Assembly (NCBI RefSeq): GCF_002288925.2
Contig: NW_022098050.1
Coordinates: 7,768,452 to 7,832,451 of the forward strand
Length of the DNA: 64,000 nt
Direction of reading: 5' to 3'
DNA from: Delphinapterus leucas
Taxonomy: Eukaryota; Chordata; Mammalia; Artiodactyla; Monodontidae
In this document: one piece after another, positions 11,346-22,975 of the stretch
Numbering within the stretch: the first letter of the stretch is position 1
Layout: the number at the start of each line of letters is the position of its first letter
Made by a program: the position numbers and the translations under genes
Notes under the pieces: generated by a model
What the model was told of the DNA's origin: nothing
The model's database searches: none
What the model saw: only the letters and a program-made list of their open reading frames with translations

Positions 11346-11807
11346 AGGCAAGAAATATCAGAGAGTGTGAAAGGACAAGAGCTTGTTCTGGCGTATCTTG
11401 AATGTCTATGCTATTTACCTGTAATAACCTGATATCCTTATTTTATTAAAGTTCTTTAAAAATCTTAGTCTCCTAGAAGGATCCAGAAAGAGCTAGGTTT
11501 TAGGTATTCTTTTGACCTTAACTCTGCTCGAGTATTCAAATTTTTTATTTTTTCTCATACTTATTTAGGCACTAATCCTCATTGGAGTTAGGAAATATTT
11601 CCAGAGGAATCTTGGTTGGAGATGAAAAACTGGGGGAAAGGGTCTGGTTGGAAATAAAGCTGCGAAAGTTAAGAACTGAAATTGTGGGGAGGCCTATAAA
11701 TGCAAATTTGGGTGTTTGAACCATAGCACTGGAGAAAGGGCATGACACGATCATACTTGTTTTTCAACAAGAAAAAGGTAAAGTGTGGAGATGAGTTGGA
11801 ATAAAAG
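11346..11807. other. No gene seen
   Basis: Single-copy or very old repeat DNA. Open frames under 65 codons carry no motif. Confidence 0.4.
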
Positions 11808-12359
11808 TGTTACCTAACAAAGTTTGTGTGCCTGACAAACCAAAACATCGGACTCTGGAGCAGAGAAAGGTTGATGGCAGGGCCAAGCAAGGAGAATGGG
11901 TGGCTTGTGCTCAAAACCCCCAAACTTCCTGATGGTTTCGGGGGAGAAGTTTTTATAGGCAAAATTTGGGGGGAGGGCTGCAGGGTGTGTGACTTTCTTC
12001 TCATTGGTGGGTGGTGAGGTAACAGGGAGGTGCTCCAGGAATCTCCTGCTCAGCCTGAAGTTACCATCCTCCACCTGGGTGGGGGCCTTAGTTCCTGCAG
12101 ATGAATTCAAATATATTGTTATGTATATTCCTTGAGGAGGAACCAGGACCCTGCTTTCATCGCTGCACTATTGTTCCTTGACTGCTCCTCCTTTGTTTCT
12201 GCATTCTTTCCCTTCCCTGATTAGCAACTGTTTGAATCTGCCTTTTCAAACTCAGGGAAGGTCTAGGAGGCTGAATGAAGGCTATTTCCTACAAACTAGA
12301 AATGGGGACATGGAAAGGATTTGTACCCAGAGGGCCCCACAGGGTTCTGATCAGTTTCA
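11808..12359 (-). mobile_element. Endogenous retrovirus LTR, antisense
   Basis: The plus-strand block starts TGTTACC and ends GTTTCA, so the antisense element also has TG...CA ends, over 552 bp. Immediately outside the U3 end, at 12,361-12,375, lies a C/T run that reads as a polypurine tract on the minus strand. That fixes the orientation and shows this is the 3' LTR of a provirus transcribed toward lower coordinates. Composition is far more GC-rich than its surroundings. I do not see a matching second LTR upstream (higher coordinates) within the next several kb, so the provirus appears incomplete. The exact family is not recognised. Confidence 0.6.
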
Positions 12360-12360
12360 A

Positions 12361-12375
12361 TCCCCCCTTTTCTTT
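12361..12375 (-). promoter_or_regulatory. Retroviral polypurine tract
   Basis: Read on the minus strand this is a 15-nt uninterrupted A/G run with a six-G block. It ends one base before the TG that opens the LTR. In retroviruses this is the plus-strand DNA primer site. Confidence 0.6.
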
Positions 12376-14253
12376 GATACTCCTCAATCTTGAAGAGAAC
12401 AAGTGTTGTACAAAGAAAGGAATAATGTTTTGGATAGAGAGTTTCTGAGCAGAGGCACTCGGTTTTAGGGGGGCTCAGTTTCGATAGGAATGGAAGAGTA
12501 TGGGATCAGGAGGCTATAGGGATAGGCCAGCTGAGTGATAAGGACATTCTGGATATAAGGTCAGCAATAGAAAAGAAATGATACAGTAGGAATACTGAGA
12601 AGGTAGAATTAACAGAGAGTTGATTATACAGTGAGTAAAATACAAGGAAAAGTCTAAAACAAAGATGTATTTAGGGGAAAAAAACCCACTGCCAGTTTGT
12701 AGTTTTGCCAAAGAAAGAGGTTTACTCCCAGTTTAGTCTAGTTTTACCCACATCTCTCAGCAGGGCAGTTTCTACACTCCCTAGTGGAAAGCATTCTGTA
12801 TTGCAAAAGCCTCCATTGCATATTCATTCTCATGTCCAAAGAACTTGTCTCATGTCCAATGTAGAAAACACCAGTTGGCAAGAATGGACAAGGATTTCAG
12901 ATAACCTTGCTCATTTCTCTGCATCTGTCTCCTGACAGAAGTGGCCTAGGAGAAATTCAGGATTAATCTCTAACTTTTTTTTGTTTCATTTGTTTCTCAA
13001 ATATACAAAGGCTAAGAATTCGGTGTCATAGGAGCACCTACGCATATTTCTAGTATTTTCAATTGAAGTAAGACTTACCAGAGGCAAACAATTATTCAGT
13101 TCCCTTTGAGGGACTTGATAGTCTCTTAGAAGAATCTGTTAAATTCCCCTTACAGTAATCACTAGAATCACAAAGAGCTTCCCTGTGTCCTAAGGCATTT
13201 GGTAGTCATTTGTGGTAATGACCCTCATCCAGTTTTGTTTTAGTTTTACCCAAACTAAAGGACTTTTATCTCTTTATATAGATAACTCCCAAGAAGTTAA
13301 ACATATCCATACTCAAATAGACATGTTCCTTTGGCAAGATATGTAAATTACAACCTTCTCTAACCCACTGACCTTCTCTGGAGTTTAGTGTTAAATGTTC
13401 TGAAAGAAAGTTTATCCATGAAATATCACTCATCAATCCTCTAAGGTAAGGTAGCTTTCCTGAAGAATGAGAAAGAGAAAATCACCAACAAAGGCTATTA
13501 TTGATTAACTAGCTCAAGTCAAATCCCCCAACCTTCCCTAGTTCTGAAAACGTGAAAAGGAAATGCTCTTGTCTTAATTTGTGTGTAAGAATCATCAAAA
13601 ACATTAAATTGGCTCCTGAGTCCTTTTAACCTAATCCCAATAGCCTTTGTCAACATCCTTGCTTTAGGGTATGGCAAGATATTCCAACCTTAGCTTGCAC
13701 ATTTCCTGCCCCAGAGCTAGAATCAGCCATTGTTCCAAAGAACCTTTGTTCCTTTTAATGAGAAATGATATTTAGAGACCACAATTCAGGCACCAGAAAT
13801 ACTCATTACTATTAGATTGCACATTGCTTCTGGCCTTTTTGGACAGTAAGTTAAGTTCATCTAATTCAAACTGTATTTTATATGCTTTTTTCAGGGAAGG
13901 GAAACAGGTAGAGATACAGATGAAACAGAACTGCCCATATAGTTGTTGATAGTTGTTGAAGTCAGGCAATAAGTACATGAAAGATTATAAGCTTCTCCTT
14001 TGAGAATGTTGGAAATCTTTCATAATATAAAGTTTTTTAAAAGTCTCTATAGGAACAGTAATGCTAGCGAGTGATGTTGAAGTTGCCTATAAAGGGTTTG
14101 AATAAAAATGTTTCATGAAATGAGAGCAGGAGAAATTATAAAGCACTAAATGTGTATATAATGTTATTTAAAATGTGTGTATATGTATTTAAATTAACAT
14201 ATTAAATATTTTCGAACTTTGAAAATTACATCTACATAATAGATAGATAGGTA
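12376..14253. other. Probable residual retroviral internal DNA, unreadable
   Basis: By position the first part should be the inside of the provirus whose 3' LTR ends at 12,359. No gag, pol or env motif can be read in either strand, and the longest open frames are under 80 codons without recognisable content. Where the proviral DNA stops and single-copy DNA begins is not visible. Confidence 0.3.
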
Positions 14254-14333
14254 TTGAGTTGGCCAAAAACTATGTTCAGGTTTTTCTGTAAGATGTTACA
14301 GAAAAACCCAAATTAACTTTTTGGTCAACCCAG
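14254..14333. mobile_element. Mariner-type hairpin MITE
   Basis: The 80-bp element is an imperfect palindrome. The left end TTGAGTTGGCCAAAAA is answered at the right by TTTTTGGTCAACCCAG, and an inner pair, 'ggtttttctgtaa' against 'ttacagaaaaacc', closes on a short loop (agatg). It is preceded by TA at 14,252-14,253, the mariner target. The arms match the Tc1/mariner MITE common in cattle and whales. It has no coding capacity and would have been moved by a mariner transposase in trans. Confidence 0.9.
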
Positions 14334-14767
14334 TGCATCCATGCATATACATATATAGAGAAAAATAGGTATAGATAATGATCACAGATCTTTCGGGCAG
14401 AACCTTTTATTTGAGGCTCCAAGGTCTTCTATTAGGTAATCACTGCTTATTGCACTCAGAAGATTATTTGTGACCTTAAGTGAAACAAGACTCAACAGGT
14501 ATTTATGGGGCATCTTTGAGCTGTGCACTAAACTCATTGGGTATGATATTAATTCATTTACATATATTCATTTGAAATGTTTATAAAATAAGACAAGATT
14601 ACATAAGGTAGACGTCAGGTGTTTTTGGCATCAGGAGCGGAAAGGTGCTTCAGTTTGACTGGTGAGCCAACAAAACTGGGCATAGGAAAACCCCAGCATA
14701 AGTGGAGGCTGTAAATGTTGGAGCTTACAAGAAAGCACCAAGAGAAGAACAAGGAAGAGAGGATGTT
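14334..14767. other. No gene seen
   Basis: Single-copy DNA between the MITE and L1 copy 1. Confidence 0.4.
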
Positions 14768-15421
14768 CAGGATGGCGGAGGAGTAAGTCGTTGAGATGAC
14801 CTTCCTCCCCACAAATACATCAAAAATACATCTACACAGGGAACAACTCCTACAGAACACCTACTGAAGACTGGAAGAAAATCTCACACTTCCCAAAAGG
14901 CAAGAAACTCCCCACATACCTGGCCGTGTGGCGGACAGGGTCTTGGTGCTCCGGCCAGGTGTAAGGCCTGAGTCTCTGAGGTGGGAGAGCTGAGTTCAGG
15001 ACATTGGACCACCAGAGACCTCCCGGCCCCACATAATATCAATCGGAGAGAGCTCTCCCAGAGATCTCCATATCAATGCAAAGACCCAGCTCCACTAAAC
15101 GACCAGCAAGCTCCAGTGCTGGACACCCTATGCCAAACAACTAGCAAGATAGGAACACAACCCCACCCATTACCTGAGAGGCTGCCTAAAATCATAATAA
15201 GGTCACAGACGACCCAAAACACACCACCAGACATGGTCCTGCCCACCAGAAAGACAAGATCCAGCCTCATCCACCAGAACACAGGCACCAGTCCCCTCCA
15301 CCAGGAAGCCTACACAAACACTGAAACAAACTTAGTCACTGGGGGTAGACACCAAAAACAATGGGGACTGTGAACGTGCAGCCTGGGAAAAGGAGACCCC
15401 AAACACAGTAAGTTAAGCAAA
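14768..15421 (+). promoter_or_regulatory. L1 5' UTR / internal promoter, spliced form
   Basis: The first 20 bp contain GATGGCGG, a close match to a YY1 core and placed where L1 elements carry their YY1 initiator-position site. The segment 14,768-14,923 is the start of the L1 5' UTR. From 14,924 (CCGTGTGG) the text matches the 3' part of the 5' UTR also present in copy 2 (antisense, below 40,110) and copy 3 (from 55,019). The intervening middle is missing. The final part before ORF1 is rich in short CCCAC/CCACCAGA runs. Confidence 0.75.
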
Positions 15422-16442
15422 ATGAAAAGACAGAGAAACACACAGCAGATGAAGGAGCAAGGTAAAAACCCACCTGACCTAACAAATGAAGAGGAAATAG
15501 GCAGTCTACCTGAAAAAGAATTCAGAGTAATGATAGTAAAGATGATCCAGGGACTTCCCTGGTGGTCCAGCGGATAAGACTCCACGCTCCCAATGCAGGG
15601 GACACGGGTTTGATCCCTGGTCAGGGAACTAAGATCCCACATCCCACATGCCGCATGCCACACGGTGCGGGCAAAAAAAAAAAAAAGATGATCCAAACTC
15701 TTGGAAATAGAATGGGGAAAATACAAGAAACGTTTAACAAGGACCTAGAAGACCTAAAGAGCAAACAAGCAATTATGAACAGCACAGTAAATGAAATTAA
15801 AAATTCTCTAGAAGGAATCAGTAGCAGAATAACTGAGGCAGAAGAACGGATAAGTGATGTGGAAGATAAAACAGTGGAAATAACTACCGCAGAGGAGAGT
15901 AAGGAAGAAAGAATGAAAATAATTGAGGACAGTCTCAGAGACCTCTGGGACAACATTAAATGCACCAACATTCAAAATATAGGGGTCCCAGAAGAAGAGA
16001 AAAAGAGAGGGACTAAGAAAATATTTGAAAACTTCCTTAATATGGGAAAGGAAATAGTCAATCCTGTCCAGGAAGCACAGAGTCCCACATAGGATAAATC
16101 CAAGGAGAAACATGCCAAGACACATATAATCAAACTACCTAAAATTAAATACAAAGAAAAACTACGAAAAGCTGCAAGGGAAAGAAGCAACAAATAACAT
16201 ACAAGGGAATCCCCATAAGGTTAACAGCTGATCTTTCAGCAGAACCTCTGCAAGCCAGAAGGGAGTGGCAGGACATATTTAAAGTGATGAAAGGGAAAAG
16301 CCTACAACCAACATTACTCTACCCAGAAAGGATCTCATTCAGATTTGACAGAGAAATTAAAATCTTTACAGACAAGCAAAAGCTGAGAGAGTTCAGCACG
16401 ACCAAACCAGCTTTACAACAAATGCTAAAGGAACTTCTCTAG
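15422..16442 (+). pseudogene. L1 ORF1 (RNA-binding chaperone), broken
   Basis: ORF1p coats L1 RNA as a trimer and acts as a nucleic-acid chaperone. The start MKRQRNTQQMKEQGKNPPD is at 15,422. The same start is found in copy 3 (55,516) and copy 2 (39,613, antisense). A SINE at 15,550-15,683 splits the N-terminal part after residue 42. After it the frame resumes with KMIQTLGNRMGKIQETFNKD and a long heptad coiled-coil (IKNSLEGISSRITEAEERISDVEDK). The RRM/C-terminal part follows, with IRLTADLSAEPLQARREW near 16,220-16,270, stopping at TAG 16,440-16,442. A small deletion at about 16,079-16,092 shifts the frame after NPVQEAQ. Apart from the SINE the length (about 890 nt) equals copies 2 and 3. It is not functional. 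Confidence 0.93.
15550..15683 (+). mobile_element. tRNA-derived SINE (short CHR type) in L1 ORF1
   Basis: Begins GGGACTTCCCTGGTGGTCCAG, has a B-box-like 'gggtttgatccc' at 15,606-15,617 and ends in a 14-bp A-run. A 12-bp target duplication AAAGATGATCCA lies at 15,538-15,549 and 15,684-15,695 (the first As are shared with the tail). It is younger than the L1 it sits in. The single short unit matches the antisense copy at 47,756. Confidence 0.96.
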
Positions 16443-16500
16443 GCAGGAAACACAAGAGAAGGAAAAGCCCTACAATAACAAACCCCAAACGATTAAGAAA

Positions 16501-19500
16501 ATGGTAATCGGAACGTACATATCAATAATTGCCTTAAATGTAAATGGATTAAATGCGCCCAACAAAAGACACAGACTGGCTGAATGGACACAAAAACAAG
16601 ACCTGTATATACGCTGTCTACAAGAGACCCACTTCAGACCCAGGGACACATACAGAATGAAAGTGCGGGGATGGAAAAAGGTATTCCATGCAAATGGAAA
16701 CCAAAAGAAAGCTGGAGTAGCAATTATCATATCAGAAAAAATAGACTTTAAAATAAAGACTATTACAAGAGACAAAGGAGGACACTACATAATGATCAAG
16801 GAATCAATCCAAGAAGAAGAAATAAAAATTGTAAATATTTATGCACCCAACATAGGAGCGCCTCAATACATAAGGCAAATGCTAACAGCCATAAAAGGGG
16901 AAATGGACTGTAACACAATCACTGTAGGGGACTTTAACACCCCACTTTCACCAATGGACAGATCATCCAAAATGAAAATAAATAAGGAAACACAAGCTTT
17001 AAATGATACATTAAACAAGATGGACTTAATTGATACTTATAGGATATTCCATGCAAAAACAACAGAATACACTTTCTTTTCAAGTGCTCATGGAACATTC
17101 TCCAGGATAGATCATATCTTGGGTCACAAATCAAGCCTTGGCAAATTTAAGAATATTGAAATCGTATCAAATATGTGCTCTGACCACAATGCTATGAGAC
17201 TAGATATCAATTACAGGAAAAAAGACTGTAAAAAACACAAACACATGGAGGCTAAACAACATGCTACTAAATAACCAAGATATCACTGAAGAAATCAAAG
17301 AGGAAATCAAAAAATACCTAGAAACAAATGACGATGAAATCACGACAGCCCAAAACCTATGGGATGCAGAAAAAGCAGTTCTAAGAGGGAAGTTTTTAGT
17401 AATACAATCCTACCTCAAGAAACAAGAAACATCTCAAATGAACAACCTAACCTTGCACCTAAAGCAATTAGAGAAAGAAGAACAGAATAACCCCAAAGTT
17501 AGCAGAAGGAAAGAAATCATAAAGATCAGATCAGAAATAAATGGAAAAGAAATGAAGGAAACAATAGCAAAGATCCATAAAACTCAAAGCTGGTTCTTTG
17601 AGAGGATAAACAACTTGATAAACCATTAGCCAGACTCATCAAGAAAAAAAGGGAGAAGGCTCAGATCAACAGAATTAGAAATGAAAAAGGAGAAGTAACA
17701 ACTGACACTGCAGAAATACAAAGGATCATGAGAGATTACTGCAAGCAACTCTACACCAATAAAATGGACAACCTGGAAGAAATGGACAAATTCTTAGAAA
17801 AGCACAACCCCGAGACTGAACCAGGAAGAAATAGAAAATATAAACAGAACAATCACAAGCACTGAAATTGAGACTGTGATTAAAAATCTTCCAACAAACA
17901 AAACCCCAGGACCAGATGGCTTCACAGGCGAATTCTATCAAACATTTAGAGAAGAGCTAACACCTATACTTCTCAAACTCTTCCAAAATACAGCAGAGGG
18001 AGGAACACTCCCAAAATCATTCTACGGGGCCACCATCACCCTGATACCAAAACCAGACAAAGATGTCACAAAGAAAGAAACCTACAGGCCAATATCGCTG
18101 ATGAACAGAGATGCAAAAATCCTCAACAAAATACTAGCAAACAGAATCCAACAGCACATTAAAAGGATCATACACCATGACCAAGTGGGGTTTATCCCAG
18201 GAATGTAAGGATTCTTCAATGTACACAAATCAATCAATGTGATAAACCATATTAGAAAATTGAATGAGAAAAACCATATGATCATCTCAACAGATGCAGA
18301 GAAAGCTTTCGAAAAAATTCAACACCCATTTATGATAAAAACCCGCCAGAATGTAGGCATAAATGGAACTTACCTCAAGATAATAAAGGCCATATATGAC
18401 AAACCCACAGCCAACATCGTCCTCAATGGTGAAAAACTGAAACTATTTCCACTAAGATCAGGAATAAGACAAGGTTGCCCACTCTCACCACTTTTATTCA
18501 ACATAGTTTTGGAAGTTTTAGCCACAGCAATCAGAGAAGAAAAAGAAATAAAAGGAATCCAAATCGGAAAAGAAGATGTAAAGCTGTCACTGTTTGCAGA
18601 TGACATGATACTATACATAGAGAATCCTAAAGATGGTAGCAGAAAACTACTAGAGCTAATCAATGAATTTGGTAAAGTAGCAGGATACAAAATTAATGCA
18701 CAGAAAACTCTTGCATTCCTATACACTAATGATGAAAAATCCAAAAGGGAAATTAAGGAAACACTCCCATTTACCATTGAAACAAAAAGAGTAAAATACC
18801 TAGGGATAAACCTACCTAAGGAGACAAAGGACCTATGTACAGAAAACTATAAGACACTTATGAAAGAAATTAAAGATGATAGAAAGAGATGCAGAGATAT
18901 ACCATGTTCTTGGATTGGAAGAATCAACATTGTGAAAATGACTATACTACCCAAAGCAATCTACAGATTCAATGCAATCCCTATCAAACTACCAATGGCA
19001 TTTTTCACAGAACTAGAAAAAAAATTCACAATTTGTATGGAAGCACAAAAGACCCTTAATAGCCAAAGCAATTCTGAGAAAGAAAAATGGAGCTGGAGGA
19101 ATCAGGCTCCCGGACTTCAGGCTATACTACAAAGCTACAGTAATCAAGACAGTATGGTACTGGTACAAAAACAGAAATATAGATCAATGGAACAGGACAG
19201 AAAGCCCAGAGGTAAACGCATGCACATATGGTCACCTTATTTCTGGTAAAGGAGGCAAGAATATACAATGGAGAAAAGACAGCCTCTTCAATAAGTGGTG
19301 CTGGGAAAACTGGACAGCTACATGTAAAAAAATGAAATTAGAACAGTTCCTAACAACATGCACAAAAGTAAACCCAAAATGGATTAAAGACCTAAATGTA
19401 AGGCCAGACTCTATAAAACTCTTAGAGGAAAACATAGGCAGAACACTCTATGACATAAATCACAGCAAGATACTTTTTGACTCACCTCCTAGAGAAATGG

Positions 19501-20314
19501 AAATAAAAGCAAACATAAACAGATGGGACCTAATGAAACTTAAAAGCTTTTGCACAGCAAAGGAAACCATAAACAAGACAAAAAGACAACCCTCAGAATG
19601 GGAGAAAATATTTGCAAATGAAGCAACTGACAAAGGATTAATCTCCACAAGATACAAGCAGCTCATGCAGCTCCATATCAAAGAAACAAACTACCCAATC
19701 CAAAAATGGGCAGAAGACCTAAATAGATATATCTCCAAAGAAGACATACAGATTGCCCACAAACACATGAAAGGATGCTCAACATCACTAATAATTAGAG
19801 AAATGCAAATCAAAACTACAATGAGGTATCACCTCACACCGGTCAGAATGGCCATTGTCAAAAAATCTACAAACGATAAATGCTGGAGAGGGTGTGGAGA
19901 AAAGGGAACCCTCTTGCACTGTTGGTGGGAATGTAAATGGATACGGCCACTATGGATAACAGTATGGATGTTCCTTAAAAATCTAAAAATAAAACTACCA
20001 TACGACCCAGCAATCCCACTACTGGGCATATACCCTGAGAAAACCATAATTCAAAAATAGTCATGTACCACAATGTTCATTTCAGCACTATTTACAATAG
20101 CCACGACATGGATCAACCTAAGTGCCCATCGACATATGAATGGATAAAGAAGATGTGGCACATATATACCATGGAATATTACTCAGCCATAAAATGAAAT
20201 GAAATGGAGTTATTTGTAGTGAGGTGGATGGACCTAGAGTGTGTCATACAGAGTGAAGCAAATCAGAAAGAGAAAGACAAATACCGTATGCTAACACATA
20301 TATATGGAATCTAA
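16501..20314 (+). pseudogene. L1 ORF2 (endonuclease-reverse transcriptase), broken
   Basis: ORF2p nicks target DNA and primes reverse transcription there. From ATG 16,501 the APE-type endonuclease reads NVNGLN (active Asn), QETHF (catalytic Glu), GDFNTPLSPMDR and CSDHN (catalytic Asp/His near 17,175) in one open frame of 257 codons. A frameshift near 17,222 breaks it. Further breaks lie at about 17,610 and 17,810, a CAA-to-TAA stop follows GFIPGM at 18,206, and another frameshift sits near 19,045. The reverse transcriptase has [22 protein letters not shown] and the active-site FADD at 18,593-18,604. The C-terminal C-rich region appears as [19 protein letters not shown] at about 19,880-19,935, followed by [16 protein letters not shown] stop at 20,060 and the final stop at 20,312 complete it. 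Total length fits an uninterrupted ancestral ORF2 of about 3.8 kb. Confidence 0.96.
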
Positions 20315-20721
20315 AAAAAAAAAAAAAAAAAAAAAGGTTGTGAAGAACCTAGGGGCAGGAAAGGAATAAAGACGCAAACGTAGAGAATGGACTTGAGGAC
20401 ATGGGGAGGGAAAGGGTAAGCTGGGATGAAATGAGAGAGTGGCATGGACATATATACACTACCAAATGTAAAAGAGATAGCTAGTGGGAAGCAGCCGCAT
20501 AGCGCAAGGAGATCAGCTTGGTGCTTTGTGACCACCTAGAGGGGTGGGATAGGGAGGGTGGGAGGGAGGGAGACACAAGAGGGAGGGGATATGGGGATGT
20601 ATGTATATGTATAGCTGAATCACTTTGTTATAAAGCAGAAACTAAGACACCATTGTAAATCAGTTATACTCCATAAAGATGATTTTAAAAAGAAAAAGCA
20701 AACAAAACAAAAGAAAAAAAA
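20315..20721 (+). other. L1 3' UTR and A-rich tail
   Basis: An A-run immediately after the ORF2 stop is followed by a purine-rich UTR with several GGGAGG runs (20,537-20,570 and 20,580-20,600), CATAAAGATG near 20,670 and a long A-rich stretch interrupted by G and C. The matching UTRs are at 172-544 and 52,916-53,288. Confidence 0.85.
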
Positions 20722-22435
20722 GATTATGCAAGATAAACATAGGTGAGAAGGAGAGGAGGAAAAGATGGAACAAAGATACTTTTTGGAAATTAGGATCCAA
20801 GAATGAGCTTAATGGAAAATTACAATCTTACAAACGTCTAAACTGTTGTTCTTTGTGGGTTTCGAACTTATTTTTAAGCTTTCTAGTCCTCAGAATGAAA
20901 AAGTCCAGCTTAATCAACTTCATAACGAATGGTGACCGCAAAATAAAGCTAAACCAAATTCTGTGGAGAAGCACTGATATTCCTGGTATTAAAAAAGAAA
21001 GATTCTGAAGATACAAGTCTTCTTACCCAAGCCAAAAAATTTCAGGCTTAACAAAGGAGGTTTGCAAAGAGGAAGAAAGTGGTCTTTTCATTTATTGTCA
21101 TTTTCTGGATTAGAAAACCAAGAGGTGATGTCTACCTGTATTACATTGCAAGCCTCTTTGGTGGGAAGCAAAAGAAAGTGACTTTCCATTGGTCAAATCA
21201 AACTCAAGGTGACACTGTAAATATATAGAAATACTGAAGAGGAAAAAAATTGTCAGATCCCATGGAAAGTGGTACAAGAAACTGAGAATATGTGAGAGAA
21301 CGACTTTTCTCTGTCACTGAAAAAAATGAGATTGTTTCCTTTGTCCTTGAAAACCTGAATTGGGTCTGTTTCTCAGGGTTCTCTCGTGGGCTTTTGGTGA
21401 ATCTGCAGCCCTCCCCTTTCTGAAGACCAGCTTTTTCTGCTTTAGTTTTCTAATTCCCTCGTGGCTTCGCTTTACATGGCTTCGACTTCAGCTCAGTAAC
21501 TTCTAATTGGTTCATTCTAGGTGGATCAAATAGTCGTGGGAGGGGAGAGGAGTGTGTGCAGCAGAATGGTTTCTAGAAAAAGAGGTGACAATGGGCTGGC
21601 AAACAGTCCCAAAGTTTTCCACAATGCATCACCATTCCAAAATTATAGTGTGTGTTTAAAAGTCTGATCTCCAACTGAAATCCTACTCAGAGTTTGTGTG
21701 TAATCCAGGGAAACCAGAAACTAATTTAGAGGGCCAGAATAAACTGGGGAATATGAGCAGAGGGAAGAACAATATTTCTTCTGAGTCTTTGCTGCATAGC
21801 AAACACATCTGTTGATAAAAGACATTTTTCCAAAAAATGCCAAAAGTAATAAATGGAAAACTCTTCCCGATGTCTCTATTAAGTAACTTTAGCAGTCAAG
21901 GGCTGGCAATTTAAGGGATATTTTTCATGAGCCTTAAACTGCCAAAAAAAAAAAATAAAATAAAACCCTTATATAAAGTCAGCATCTAAAGACTGATCCA
22001 GGCAGTTAGGGAATATGCTCACCACGTTATAGAAGGAATTTCTTGCTATGAAAGCTTGGTATCTAATTATTCCCCCAATTACATTTTATTTGAAGTGAGA
22101 ACTGCTTCCTTTTATAATACCATATGAAAGATGTATTTGTTCCAAAATGGAGGCCAGTGTGTAGCACCTACGATTATATGAAATGGTTAATATCTACTAA
22201 CTGGCTAGTTCAGTTAATGACAAAAACTATTTGATCATTAACAAAATATTATTTTGTAATCAACAATTAACTTTGGGAAAACAGAAAATGTAAAATGGTT
22301 AGAATCAGACCTATGTGCCTCTTGATGTGATACAATAAAAAGTCCCTAGTACATATATGGTGAATTCTTGCCATTTGAACTGAATTGAATTTGAAAATAA
22401 TCAGACCTATATATCTTATTGCTAGTTTTCAGGAA
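20722..22435. other. Single-copy DNA, no gene seen
   Basis: No exon with coding character, no recent repeat. A short A-rich stretch (21,942-21,966) is not attached to a recognisable retrotransposed sequence. Confidence 0.45.
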
Positions 22436-22439
22436 ATAC

Positions 22440-22975
22440 AGAGGATAAGAGAACCAATTAATCAAACCACTATGAGGAAACAGATACTTCTAGAAGATGG
22501 GACATTCTGAGGATAATTGGCCTGGTATTTTTTAACAAGTCAAGGTCATGGAAAAAGAAAGTGTGACAGCTGTTGTAGATTATATTACTTCAGAGCTCTC
22601 ACAAATAAATAGAATGTGTAATCCTCATTTAAACAAACCAGCTGTAGAAAACATTTTGGGGACAACTAGAAAATATGTGAATATAAACCTGGTAGTAGAT
22701 GATATTAGAAATAATAGTTAATTTTGTTAAGTGTGATCATGATGCTGTGGTTATGTGACAGCATGTCCTCTTTAGAGAAGTAAATGGAAGCATTTTGGAA
22801 TGAACTATCATGAAATCTGTAATTTATTTTGAAATACTTCAGTCAAAAATAGATGAAGAAATATGGCAAAATATTGAACATTGTTAATTCTAGGTTTTGG
22901 ATAAATGGGTTCATTACACTATTTTCTTTAAGTTTGAAAGTTTTCATAATAAAGAATTTTTTGTGAGAATCCAAA
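22440..22975 (+). mobile_element. Old L1 3' end
   Basis: The order 'gggacattctgaggataattggcctggtatttttt', 'gtcaaggtcatggaaaaagaaagtg', 'gatgctgtggttatgtgacagcatgtcctc', 'gcaaaatattgaacattgttaattctagg' and 'agtttgaaagttttcataataaag' follows the long 3' UTR of an ancient L1M-type subfamily as I remember it. It ends in the polyadenylation-like AATAAAG. Confidence 0.6.

Larger units (their letters stand above)
14768..20721 (+). mobile_element. L1 copy 1, near full length with shortened 5' UTR
   Basis: In order: 5' UTR beginning with a 'gatggcggaggag' block, ORF1 (15,422-16,442), a 58-bp intergenic spacer, ORF2 (16,501-20,314), a 3' UTR with G-rich runs, a degenerate AATAAA (near 20,672) and an A-rich tail to about 20,721. 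The span is close to 6 kb even though the 5' UTR is only about 650 bp and lacks its middle (see the junction at 14,923/14,924). A 134-bp SINE sits in ORF1. Both ORFs are broken several times. I could not recognise a target duplication for this copy, partly because its 5' edge is uncertain by about 10 bp. Confidence 0.95.

Noticed and set aside
14590..14621. GATTACATAAGGTAGA resembling GATTATGCAAGATAAA after the tail of L1 copy 1 as a target duplication
   Set aside because: Several mismatches, and it lies about 150 bp before the L1 5' edge. Likely coincidence.
18370..18777. 135-codon antisense frame over L1 copy 1
   Set aside because: It is the complement of the reverse transcriptase region. 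The same antisense frame recurs over copies 2 and 3 because the sense coding sequence is shared.
21940..21970. A-rich stretch as the tail of a processed pseudogene
   Set aside because: Upstream sequence shows no recognisable coding remnant and no flanking duplication was found.
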